NCBI GenBank assembly: GCA_964636665.1
Contig: CAZWVT010000035.1
Location: 1 to 20,113 of the forward strand
From: JAAYLC01 sp964636665
Lineage (GTDB): Bacteria > Bacteroidota > Bacteroidia > Flavobacteriales > Flavobacteriaceae
Length of the DNA: 20,113 bases
Direction of reading: 5' to 3'
The position numbers were made by a program, and so were the translations under genes. The notes beneath the pieces were generated by a model, which saw only the letters and a list, made by a program, of their open reading frames with translations, had not been told where the DNA came from and did no database searches. Positions within the stretch are counted from its first letter, which is position 1, and each line of letters opens with the position of its first letter. Of the stretch, positions 6,697-14,253 are shown in pieces.

Positions 6697-8094
6697 ATGA
6701 ACACGAAGTATATTGATTTAATAAACCAAACATATTATTTTCCTCAGGAAGAATTCCGCCTTGGTGAAAACGGACTTGAATTTCATGGCATCGATTTGAT
6801 GAAACTTGTTGAAGAATACGGAGCGCCGCTTAAATTTACCTACCTTCCAAAAATATCTGAAAACATAAATTTGGCCAAACAATGGTTTACGAAAGCCATT
6901 GAAAAACATGATTACAAAGGAACTTACAATTATTGTTATTGCACCAAAAGTTCCCATTTCAAACATGTATTGGATGAAGCATTAAAGAATGACATTCATA
7001 TCGAAACTTCATCTGCTATTGACATTGATATAGTTCAAAGTTTGAAAAAAACCGGAAATATCACCGATGATACGTACGTGCTTTGCAATGGGTTTAAACG
7101 AGACAAATACATTTCCAACATCGCTGATTTAATCAACCAAGGACATCAAAACTGCATTCCGATTATCGATAATTATGAAGAATTGGATTTGCTTCAGAAT
7201 CAGATTGACGGTCATTTCAAAGTCGGTATCCGTATCGCTTCAGAAGAAGAGCCAAAATTCGAATTTTATACCTCACGTTTGGGAATTGGATATAAAAATA
7301 TTATCCCATTTTATGAGGAGCAAATAAAAAACAATGAACAAGTCGATTTAAAAATGCTCCATTTTTTCATCAATACCGGAATCAGAGATACGGCGTATTA
7401 TTGGAATGAACTGGTAAAATGCTTAAAAGTATATGTGCGGCTCAAAAAAATAGCTCCTTCATTAGACAGCTTGAATATCGGAGGAGGTTTTCCTATTAAA
7501 AATTCACTTGCTTTTGAATACGATTATGAATATATGGTCGATGAAATTATCAATCAGATAAAGATTACATGTGAAGAATTTGATGTTCCCGTGCCTCATA
7601 TTTTTACAGAATTCGGTAGTTTTACGGTAGGAGAAAGCGGAGGGGCAATTTATGAAGTGCTGTATCAGAAACAACAGAATGATCGTGAAAAATGGAATAT
7701 GATTAATTCTTCTTTTATTACAACGCTTCCAGATACGTGGGCTATCAGCAAACGATTTATTATGTTGCCTCTAAACCGATGGAATGATGAATACGAGCGG
7801 GTTTTATTGGGCGGATTAACCTGTGACAGCGATGATTATTACAATAGCGAACAACACGTTGCCGCTATTTATTTGCCGAAATTTAAAAAAGAAAAACCGC
7901 TTTACATTGGTTTTTTCAATACGGGTGCTTATCAGGAAACAATTGGTGGATTTGGAGGACTTCAACATTGTTTGATTCCGACTCCCAAACACATTCTTAT
8001 AGATAGAGATGAAAACGGAGCATTGAGAACACAACTTTTCGCCGAACAGCAAACAAAAAGTGATTTTTTAAATATCTTAGGTTATACAAAATAA
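6697..8094 (+). CDS. speA: Arginine decarboxylase, PLP fold type III
   Basis: Decarboxylates arginine to agmatine, the first step of putrescine synthesis in the cytoplasm. The 465-residue protein is of the alanine-racemase/DapDC fold and is much shorter than the 630-residue SpeA of enterobacteria. The PLP lysine is K84 in YNYCYCTKSSH. A glycine-rich phosphate-binding loop, GGGFP, lies at 262-266. EFGSFTVGESG near residue 305 replaces the usual EPGR, and the substrate-side CDSDDYY starts at C376. The fold alone would also allow ornithine, diaminopimelate or carboxynorspermidine decarboxylase. The agmatinase gene 29 bases downstream makes arginine by far the likeliest substrate. The preceding 262 bases are non-coding and AT-rich, with no convincing promoter box or riboswitch that I could see. 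Confidence 0.88.
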   Translation: MNTKYIDLINQTYYFPQEEFRLGENGLEFHGIDLMKLVEEYGAPLKFTYLPKISENINLAKQWFTKAIEKHDYKGTYNYCYCTKSSHFKHVLDEALKNDIHIETSSAIDIDIVQSLKKTGNITDDTYVLCNGFKRDKYISNIADLINQGHQNCIPIIDNYEELDLLQNQIDGHFKVGIRIASEEEPKFEFYTSRLGIGYKNIIPFYEEQIKNNEQVDLKMLHFFINTGIRDTAYYWNELVKCLKVYVRLKKIAPSLDSLNIGGGFPIKNSLAFEYDYEYMVDEIINQIKITCEEFDVPVPHIFTEFGSFTVGESGGAIYEVLYQKQQNDREKWNMINSSFITTLPDTWAISKRFIMLPLNRWNDEYERVLLGGLTCDSDDYYNSEQHVAAIYLPKFKKEKPLYIGFFNTGAYQETIGGFGGLQHCLIPTPKHILIDRDENGALRTQLFAEQQTKSDFLNILGYTK

Positions 8095-8123
8095 ACCATT
8101 AACCCAACTTTTCTATTTTCAAA

Positions 8124-9068
8124 ATGAAAACAACTACCTATGCAGGAATTCCACAAAAATACGCAGTATTAGAAACTGCCAAAATTGTTGTAATACCAGT
8201 TCCTTATGACGGAACAAGTACTTGGTTAAAAGGAGCAGACAAAGGACCCGACGCCTTTTTGGAAGCTTCCGAAAACATGGAGCTTTATGATATCGAAACC
8301 CAAACAGAGGTTTATAAACAAGGCGTTTATTTAGCCGATTCCATTACCGAAAACAGCTCGCCCGAAAGTATGGTGGAAGCTGTTTATAAAACTACAAAAG
8401 AATACATCAAAAGGAATAAATTTGTTACGCTTTTTGGTGGTGAACACAGTATTTCTATTGGGTCTATTAGAGCGTTTCACGAATGTTTTGACAACCTGAC
8501 CGTGCTACACATTGATGCTCATGCCGATTTGAGAAAAGAATATGAGGGCACACCTTATAATCATGCGTGCGCGGTTTATGAAGCAAGTCAAAACACCAAT
8601 CTTATCCAAGTTGGAATCAGAAGCATGGATATCGCTGAAACCACTGTTATGGATGAAGAAAAAACGTTCTTTGCTCATGATATGGTAAAAGATGAATATT
8701 GGATGGATAAAGCAATCGATTTGCTGGGAGAAAATGTTTTTATCACTTTTGATTTAGACGCATTTGACCCATCCGTTTTACCATCGACAGGAACACCGGA
8801 ACCGGGAGGACTTTTGTGGTATGAAACCTTAGACTTTTTAAAACAAGTTTTCGAAGAAAAAAATGTAGTCGGTTTTGATGTGGTTGAATTATGTCCTAAT
8901 GAAAATGAGCGTTCTTCAGACTTTGTAGCCGCTAAACTCTTTTATAAAATGCTTTCATATAAGTTTATGGGTGAAAATGAAGCTGATGAATACGAAAGTC
9001 GCACAATTGAAAATATAAACAAGGCTAATAATCCAAAATTTAATATAAACAAAGATGATGAATTCTAA
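8124..9068 (+). CDS. speB: Agmatinase
   Basis: Ureohydrolase that hydrolyses agmatine to putrescine and urea with a dinuclear manganese site. The 314-residue length fits the family. All metal-ligand motifs are in place: GGEHS with H108, DAHAD with D131, H133 and D135, and FDLDAFD with D210 and D212. The FDLDAFDPS and GTPEPGG segments are those of agmatinases rather than arginases. It lies 29 bases after the decarboxylase gene and its last codons overlap the start of the DHS-like gene, so the three form one operon. No urease genes are in the window, so the fate of the urea is not shown. Confidence 0.94.
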   Translation: MKTTTYAGIPQKYAVLETAKIVVIPVPYDGTSTWLKGADKGPDAFLEASENMELYDIETQTEVYKQGVYLADSITENSSPESMVEAVYKTTKEYIKRNKFVTLFGGEHSISIGSIRAFHECFDNLTVLHIDAHADLRKEYEGTPYNHACAVYEASQNTNLIQVGIRSMDIAETTVMDEEKTFFAHDMVKDEYWMDKAIDLLGENVFITFDLDAFDPSVLPSTGTPEPGGLLWYETLDFLKQVFEEKNVVGFDVVELCPNENERSSDFVAAKLFYKMLSYKFMGENEADEYESRTIENINKANNPKFNINKDDEF

Positions 9069-10035
9069 CAAAGGTCCTATTTCCGATTTTATCCAGAAAT
9101 ACTACTTGCATTTTAATGCCGCTTCTCTTGTAGATGCAGCAAAAGCATACGAAGAACAATTAAATGGAGGTGCAAAAATGCTGGTCTCGCTTGCAGGAGC
9201 TATGAGTACTGCAGAAATAGGTAAAATATTTGCGGAAATGATTCGTCGCGATAAAGTGCATATCGTTTCTTGTACCGGAGCCAATCTCGAAGAAGATATT
9301 ATGAATCTCGTGGCTCATTCACATTATAAAAGAGTGCCGAATTATCGGGATTTAACGCCACAAGATGAATGGGATTTGATGCAAAGAGGAATGAATCGTG
9401 TGACAGATACTTGTATTCCTGAAGAAGAAGCTTTTCGCAGAATTCAAGAACATATTTTTAAAATTTGGAAAGATGCCGAGGAAAAAGGGGAAAGATATTT
9501 TCCACATGAATTTATGTACAAACTTTTGTTGAGCGGCGTAATGGAAGAACATTACGAAATCGACATTAAAAATTCTTGGATGTACGCTGCAGCTCAAAAA
9601 AACTTGCCCATAGTTTGCCCGGGTTGGGAAGACAGCACCATGGGAAATATTTTTGCAAGTTATGTCCTAAAAGGTGAATTAAAAGCATCTACTATGAAAA
9701 GCGGTATTGAATACATGACATTTTTGGCTGATTGGTATCCAAAAAACAGCGACAAAGGAATCGGGTTTTTTCAAATCGGCGGTGGAATAGCAGGAGATTT
9801 TCCAATTTGCGTTGTTCCAATGTTATATCAAGATATGGAACAAACCGACACCCCATTTTGGAGTTATTTTTGCCAAATCAGCGACTCTACCACAAGTTAT
9901 GGAAGTTATTCCGGAGCGGTTCCGAATGAAAAAATCACGTGGGGAAAACTCGATATAGACACCCCTAAATTTATTATTGAAAGTGATGCAACCATTGTAG
10001 CACCGCTTATTTTTGCATATTTATTGGATATGTAA
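9058..10035 (+). CDS. Deoxyhypusine-synthase-like protein, probable homospermidine synthase
   Basis: A 325-residue NAD-dependent aminobutyltransferase of the DHS family. Recognisable parts are VSLAGAMSTAEIG and VHIVSCTGANLEEDI in the N-terminal third, the P-G-WEDSTMGN segment, FQIGGGIAGDFP, the SDSTTSYGSYSGA stretch, and the catalytic lysine in TWGKLD (K297, equivalent to the lysine that carries the butylimine in eukaryotic DHS). Bacteria lack the eukaryotic substrate eIF5A, so protein deoxyhypusination is unlikely. The place in an operon directly behind agmatinase points to a small-molecule acceptor. Homospermidine, made from two putrescines, is the main polyamine reported in many flavobacteria, so homospermidine synthase is my inference. 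Two tandem ATGs at 9055 and 9058 both overlap the end of speB, which suggests translational coupling. Confidence 0.85.
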   Translation: MNSNKGPISDFIQKYYLHFNAASLVDAAKAYEEQLNGGAKMLVSLAGAMSTAEIGKIFAEMIRRDKVHIVSCTGANLEEDIMNLVAHSHYKRVPNYRDLTPQDEWDLMQRGMNRVTDTCIPEEEAFRRIQEHIFKIWKDAEEKGERYFPHEFMYKLLLSGVMEEHYEIDIKNSWMYAAAQKNLPIVCPGWEDSTMGNIFASYVLKGELKASTMKSGIEYMTFLADWYPKNSDKGIGFFQIGGGIAGDFPICVVPMLYQDMEQTDTPFWSYFCQISDSTTSYGSYSGAVPNEKITWGKLDIDTPKFIIESDATIVAPLIFAYLLDM

Positions 10036-10058
10036 TTACCGATTGTATTAAATTTGAT

Positions 10059-10113
10059 AAGCGGGAATTTCACAATAGGGATGCGAAAGTTGTGAAATTT
10101 CCGCTTGTTTTTT
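10059..10113 (+). terminator. Strong terminator of the polyamine operon
   Basis: A 17-base left arm (10059-10075) pairs with a right arm (10090-10106) with a single G-T wobble across a 14-base loop, followed by GTTTTTT. It lies 24 bases past the stop of the DHS-like gene, and no later gene on this strand shares the transcript. Confidence 0.85.
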
Positions 10114-10202
10114 ATAGCTATTATTTTACGACCGTTTAAGGTCATATTTGATAAAGTTAAACGATAAATCCGTACATTTAATTTAAAGTAGCAAAAGAGC
10201 AA

Positions 10203-11744
10203 ATGGAACCCAGAAAAATTGAAAATATTGAATTACGGTTTTTGACCATTGAAGATTATGATGCGTTAAAAAAAGCCACTATCCACGCTTATGGAAATAT
10301 GGCCGATAATTATTGGAAACTGGAAGAAATTGGCAATTTGATTGAAATTTTTCCCGAAGGTCAGGTGGTTATCGAGGTGGACGGAGTAATAGCCGGATGT
10401 GCATTGTCGTTGATTGTAGATTATAAAAAACTGGGTGAAAAACATACGTATAGAGATCTTACAGGGAATCCTCATTTTTCTGTCCACAATCCCAATGGAG
10501 ACGTGCTTTACGGAATCGATGTGTTTATCCGCCCCGAATTTCGAGGTTTACGATTGGGAAGAAGATTGTATGATTACCGCAAAGAACTGTGTGAAAACTT
10601 AAATTTAAAACGAATCGTTTTTGGCGGGAGAATGCCTAATTATCATAAATATGCAGACAGCCTTACACCAAAACAATACATTCAAAAAGTGAGAAGCAAA
10701 CACATTGACGACCCGGTTTTAAACTTTCAAATTTCCAATGATTTTCATCCAATTCGAATTTTAAAAGGCTATTTGGAAGGAGATGAAGCTTCCGGAGAAT
10801 TTGCGGTTTTAATGGCTTGGAACAATATCTATTATGTTACGCCCGAAGAAGAATCCGCTCCGCAAGCCATAAAAAGTGTGGTGCGATTAGGCTTAATTCA
10901 ATGGCAGATGCGTCGTTATGCCGGAATGGAAGATATGATGGAGCAGGTTGAATACTTTGTAGATAGTATGGCCGGTTATCATTGTGATTTTGCCTTGTTT
11001 CCGGAGTTTTTTAATGCGCCTTTAATGGCAGATTACAACCATCTGGGGGAAGCAGAAGCCATTCGTGAATTGGCCAAACATACCAAAGAAATTAAAGAAA
11101 GACTTTCGCAGCTTTCAATATCTTATAACATCAATATCATAACCGGAAGTATGCCCGAAGTAGTTCGCGATAAATTGTATAATGTCGGCTATTTATGCCG
11201 TAGGGATGGAAGTATTGAAAGATTTGAAAAAATCCATGTCACTCCGGATGAAGCAAGAGTATGGGGAATGGTCAACGGAAATTCCCTTCGGACGTTTGAT
11301 ACGGATTGCGGAAAAATCGGAATTTTGATTTGTTATGATGTCGAGTTTCCGGAATTGTCACGATTGTTGGCAAAAGAAGGTATGGACATTCTTTTTGTTC
11401 CGTTTCTCACCGATACTCAAAACGGATATTCCCGGGTTAAACTTTGTGCACAAGCGCGTGCCGTTGAAAATGAATGTTATGTAGCCATTGCCGGAAGTGT
11501 AGGAAATTTACCAAAAGTTCACAATATGGATATTCAGTATGCACAATCAGCTGTTTTTACACCCTGTGATTTCGCTTTTCCAAGTAATGGAATTAAAGCT
11601 GAAGCCACCCCAAATACCGAAATGATTCTTATTGCAGATGTTGATATTGACCTTTTGAGAGAATTGCACAATTATGGCGCAGTGCGAAACCTCAAAGACA
11701 GACGGAAAGATTTATATGAAGTTTCGTGGATTAAGAAAAAATAA
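10203..11744 (+). CDS. GNAT acetyltransferase / carbon-nitrogen hydrolase fusion
   Basis: A 513-residue two-domain protein. Residues about 1-200 are a GNAT fold: YGIDVFIRPEF on the core strand followed by the acetyl-CoA loop RGLRLGRR at 114-121. Residues about 225-510 are a nitrilase-superfamily amidohydrolase with the full catalytic triad: E268 in FPEFF, K343 in RFEKIHV, and C377 in LICYDVEFPE. Such fusions are known and frequent in Bacteroidota and proteobacteria, but their substrate is not established. The hydrolase domain resembles the branch that handles linear amides and carbamoyl compounds. It follows the polyamine operon by 167 bases but is separated from it by a strong terminator. 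A functional link to acylated amines is possible but only inferred. The start codon is preceded by an AT-rich leader with TACATTTA at about 10173, a one-mismatch -7 box. Confidence 0.9.
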   Translation: MEPRKIENIELRFLTIEDYDALKKATIHAYGNMADNYWKLEEIGNLIEIFPEGQVVIEVDGVIAGCALSLIVDYKKLGEKHTYRDLTGNPHFSVHNPNGDVLYGIDVFIRPEFRGLRLGRRLYDYRKELCENLNLKRIVFGGRMPNYHKYADSLTPKQYIQKVRSKHIDDPVLNFQISNDFHPIRILKGYLEGDEASGEFAVLMAWNNIYYVTPEEESAPQAIKSVVRLGLIQWQMRRYAGMEDMMEQVEYFVDSMAGYHCDFALFPEFFNAPLMADYNHLGEAEAIRELAKHTKEIKERLSQLSISYNINIITGSMPEVVRDKLYNVGYLCRRDGSIERFEKIHVTPDEARVWGMVNGNSLRTFDTDCGKIGILICYDVEFPELSRLLAKEGMDILFVPFLTDTQNGYSRVKLCAQARAVENECYVAIAGSVGNLPKVHNMDIQYAQSAVFTPCDFAFPSNGIKAEATPNTEMILIADVDIDLLRELHNYGAVRNLKDRRKDLYEVSWIKKK

Positions 11745-11784
11745 ATTTCCTTCTTTAAATTGAGAAGAATATCATCCTTGAAAT

Positions 11785-12882
11785 TTACTTAGTTACAATT
11801 TCCATTAAAACAACCTGATTAATCTGTTTGGAATAGCTGTTGAAATTGTTGTCCGATATCAAAATCAAACTTTGATTGCCGTTAGGTAAAATGGGACCAA
11901 AAGCGATTCCTTCGATATTGTCTATAAATCTTTGAGAAAGTTGTTTTCGTACGGATTTGAAATCAAAAAGCAATTGTTTTTTTGCGGGAATGATGTTTTT
12001 TCTATTGGAATGCAAGTTGTTGGTATAAAGCGTGTTGGTTGCTTCTTGGGAATTGGCTAAATACAATCTCACGCGATTTCCATAGGATCCGTGACCGGCG
12101 GAAAAAGCACGCTCGATGACTATAAATTGATGCGGTGCGATTTTTAAAATTCCGGTAACGCCATTAATTGCAAACGGCAGAAACGGCACTTTTCTCAATC
12201 TGTCTAATTGATATGCAAATTGCTTGATTGCTTGTTTGCTTTTTACGTCAAAATAAGTAAATCGAACCGGAGAATAGGTTTTATAAAGTTTTGGTTTTGC
12301 TCCATCAGATATCATTGGGAGTTCGGTTGCAACCCAAATTCCGTGATTATCTGTACTCCACGTCAATCCTTCAAATGCTGCATTGTGACGGAGCCCATCA
12401 TTATTGGATAATAAAAAATATTCAGGAAGCTTATATTTATTAATTGCCACACCTTGATTTGTTAGATTAACGACAAATGGATTTTTGTTTCTGTTAATAG
12501 AACCTTCACTGCTTATGATAAATTGGTTGGAATCAGTATTGTAAAGAATGCCTTCCGAGTCAAAAAACAAAGTGTCAGCAGCTATTTTAATGACTTCTTC
12601 AACGACAATTTCTTGAATTTTATAATTGTCGATTTTAATTGAAAGTTTGTAAATAAAAGGATTTTTTGGACTGTCTGTAACGGTATAGAAATAAGTTCCG
12701 TCGTAATCCAAATCTGATAAACCACCTATTATATGTCCGTTTTCTTCAATTATTTCAGGGATAATATATTCGTCCAAATATTTGATTTTTATGCTGTTCT
12801 CCGAAATGCGGGCAGATCCGCAGGAAATAAACAGTAAAATGATGGGGATAAAAAAGAATTTGGAAAATTGGAAATATTTCAT
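11785..12882 (-). CDS. Esterase-like/phytase-fold lipoprotein (PF13449 type)
   Basis: A 365-residue envelope protein. The start at 12882 gives a lipoprotein signal, MKYFQFSKFFFIPIILLFISC, with C21 as the lipidated residue. The longer frame from 12918 would bury this signal. The mature part has the marks of the 'esterase-like activity of phytase' beta-propeller family: GGLSDLDYDG at the start, the D-S-E-G-I-L segment, NAAFEGLTW, INGVTGILKI, FIVIERAFSAGHG, and NIEGIAFGP near the C-terminus, where the EG pairs recur in each family member. The enzymatic activity of the family has rarely been shown, so phosphatase or esterase function is a label rather than a finding. It converges with the GNAT-nitrilase gene and stands alone, with no clear promoter box. 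Confidence 0.8.
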   Translation of the reverse strand: MKYFQFSKFFFIPIILLFISCGSARISENSIKIKYLDEYIIPEIIEENGHIIGGLSDLDYDGTYFYTVTDSPKNPFIYKLSIKIDNYKIQEIVVEEVIKIAADTLFFDSEGILYNTDSNQFIISSEGSINRNKNPFVVNLTNQGVAINKYKLPEYFLLSNNDGLRHNAAFEGLTWSTDNHGIWVATELPMISDGAKPKLYKTYSPVRFTYFDVKSKQAIKQFAYQLDRLRKVPFLPFAINGVTGILKIAPHQFIVIERAFSAGHGSYGNRVRLYLANSQEATNTLYTNNLHSNRKNIIPAKKQLLFDFKSVRKQLSQRFIDNIEGIAFGPILPNGNQSLILISDNNFNSYSKQINQVVLMEIVTK

Positions 12883-12984
12883 GAAAACTTTAATTCGAAG
12901 TGATTGGCTGTTTATCAAATTTGTAAAATAAGATAAATCAGATTACCAAAATATGACTATTTAGTAATTTAAATAAGTCGTTAA

Positions 12985-13024
12985 ACAAAAAAACCTATCG
13001 GTTAGGAAAACTGATAGGTTTTTA
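12985..13024 (-). terminator. Terminator of the TolB-like gene
   Basis: The 12-base arms AACCTATCGGTT (12992-13003) and AACTGATAGGTT (13009-13020) pair with one G-T wobble across a 5-base loop. On the minus strand the hairpin is followed by a long U tract. It lies 20 bases past the stop at 13044. Confidence 0.85.
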
Positions 13025-13043
13025 TGTTGAAACTATACGTTTA

Positions 13044-14162
13044 TTATTCTTGCCATTCAGCGATAAAAACGTTTGTATCTCTTGTACCGTCATTGTTTCT
13101 GTTGGACGAAAATACAAGGTATTTTCCATCGGGAGAGAACATTGGGAAAGAATCGAATGTGCCGCTATTGGTAACTCGCACTAAATTCGATCCGTCGATA
13201 TCAATCATATAAATATGAAAAGGAAATCCTTTTTCTGATTCAAAATTACTTGAGAAAATGATTTTCTCACCTGAAGGATGGAAAAACGGAGCCCAATTGG
13301 AACCGCCTAAATTTGTAACTTGACGCATATCGCTTCCGTCGGCATTACAAACGAATATTTCCATTTTGGTAGGTTGAATCAAGTTTCTTGAAAGAAGATC
13401 TTTGTATTCTTCGATGTCTTCTTCTGCTGTTGGGTGATGAGCTCTGAAAACGATTTTGCTTCCATCGGGAGAAAAGAAAGCTCCTCCGTCATAACCGACA
13501 TTATTAGTGATTTGCTTTACGTTAGAACCATCTAAATCCATAGTGAAAAGTTCTAAATCGCCGGTTCTGGTAGAGGTGAAGATAATTTTATCTCCTTTTG
13601 GCGAAACAGTTGCTTCGGCATTGTATCCGGGAGTATCGGTTAATTGAGAAACGATGTTTCCTTCCAAGTCAGCCACGAAGATTTCATATCCTTCATAAAG
13701 CGGCCATGTGTATTTTCCGCCTGTTCTTTCCGGTACGGGAGGACACTCCTCATCTACCAAATGTGTGCTGGAATATATAATGTGTTTTCCGTCAGGTAGA
13801 AAATAGCCACAAGTGGTTCTTCCTTTTCCTGTACTGACCATCACAGGTTTTGAATCTTCGAAAGTTTCGTCGGCATCCATAATAAACATTTGGTCGCACG
13901 AGAGTCCCCATTCGGAATAATTGCTTTGGAAAATAAGTTTTTTACTGTCAAAACTCCAGTAGGCTTCCGCATTGTCACCTCCAAAAGTTACTTGTCTTAG
14001 GGATTTGAAAAATTTTTCTTCGGGATAAATCAAAGAGTTTTCGGTTTGAGTGGCGCCTGCCACTGAATCTTCGGTTGTGTTCTCTGTCGCATTTTCTTTT
14101 TCGTTGCCGCCTTTACACGAAAAAATAAGAACTGTCAGAACAGAGAGAAATAAATACCTCAT
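13044..14162 (-). CDS. TolB-like PD40 beta-propeller lipoprotein
   Basis: A 372-residue protein starting with a lipoprotein signal, MRYLFLSVLTVLIFSC (C16), then a Glu/Asn/Thr-rich linker to about residue 45. The remainder is a chain of PD40/WD40-like blades with the repeated pattern SPDG.KI.F.S...., for example WSFDSKKLIFQS, SPKGDKIIFTS, SPDGSKIVFRA, HPSGEKIIFSS and SPDGKYLVFSS, each followed by an I/L-x-x-x-D-x-DGS strand and RQVT or KQIT. This is the TolB C-terminal propeller fold. True TolB partners of Tol-Pal are not nearby, and the protein lacks the TolB N-terminal domain, so the name is structural only. It is likely an outer-membrane or periplasmic binding protein. It diverges from the M28 peptidase gene, with the two promoter boxes only 12 bases apart, which suggests joint control. 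Confidence 0.85.
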   Translation of the reverse strand: MRYLFLSVLTVLIFSCKGGNEKENATENTTEDSVAGATQTENSLIYPEEKFFKSLRQVTFGGDNAEAYWSFDSKKLIFQSNYSEWGLSCDQMFIMDADETFEDSKPVMVSTGKGRTTCGYFLPDGKHIIYSSTHLVDEECPPVPERTGGKYTWPLYEGYEIFVADLEGNIVSQLTDTPGYNAEATVSPKGDKIIFTSTRTGDLELFTMDLDGSNVKQITNNVGYDGGAFFSPDGSKIVFRAHHPTAEEDIEEYKDLLSRNLIQPTKMEIFVCNADGSDMRQVTNLGGSNWAPFFHPSGEKIIFSSNFESEKGFPFHIYMIDIDGSNLVRVTNSGTFDSFPMFSPDGKYLVFSSNRNNDGTRDTNVFIAEWQE

Positions 14163-14209
14163 ATTTGTTGAGTTTTTAGAATGATTGATTTATATAAGTT
14201 TTACGGCTG

Positions 14210-14217
14210 CAAAGTTA
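14210..14217 (-). promoter_or_regulatory. -7 box for the TolB-like gene
   Basis: The minus strand reads TAACTTTG, a perfect TAnnTTTG match, 48 bases before the start codon at 14162. A TTTTTTG run further upstream on the same strand (about 14240-14246) may be the -33 element, with 22 bases of spacing. Confidence 0.6.
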
Positions 14218-14229
14218 CTATCTTTTATG

Positions 14230-14237
14230 TACTTTTG
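14230..14237 (+). promoter_or_regulatory. -7 box for the M28 peptidase gene
   Basis: TACTTTTG is a perfect TAnnTTTG match 16 bases before the ATG at 14254. Transcription from here would begin downstream of the alternative ATG at 14185, which rules out the longer start if this promoter is the one used. Confidence 0.65.
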
Positions 14238-14253
14238 CGCAAAAAATCTTACA

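Noticed and set aside
9906..10202. A 98-residue minus-strand frame over the end of the DHS-like gene and the intergenic terminator
   Set aside because: It reads through a strong hairpin and the antisense of the catalytic lysine region, with no family resemblance.
13044..14162. True TolB of the Tol-Pal system
   Set aside because: It lacks the TolB N-terminal domain and has no tolQRA or pal neighbours. Only the PD40 propeller is shared.
14185..14253. Upstream ATG for the M28 peptidase, adding 23 residues
   Set aside because: It would bury the lipoprotein signal and lies upstream of the perfect -7 box at 14230-14237.
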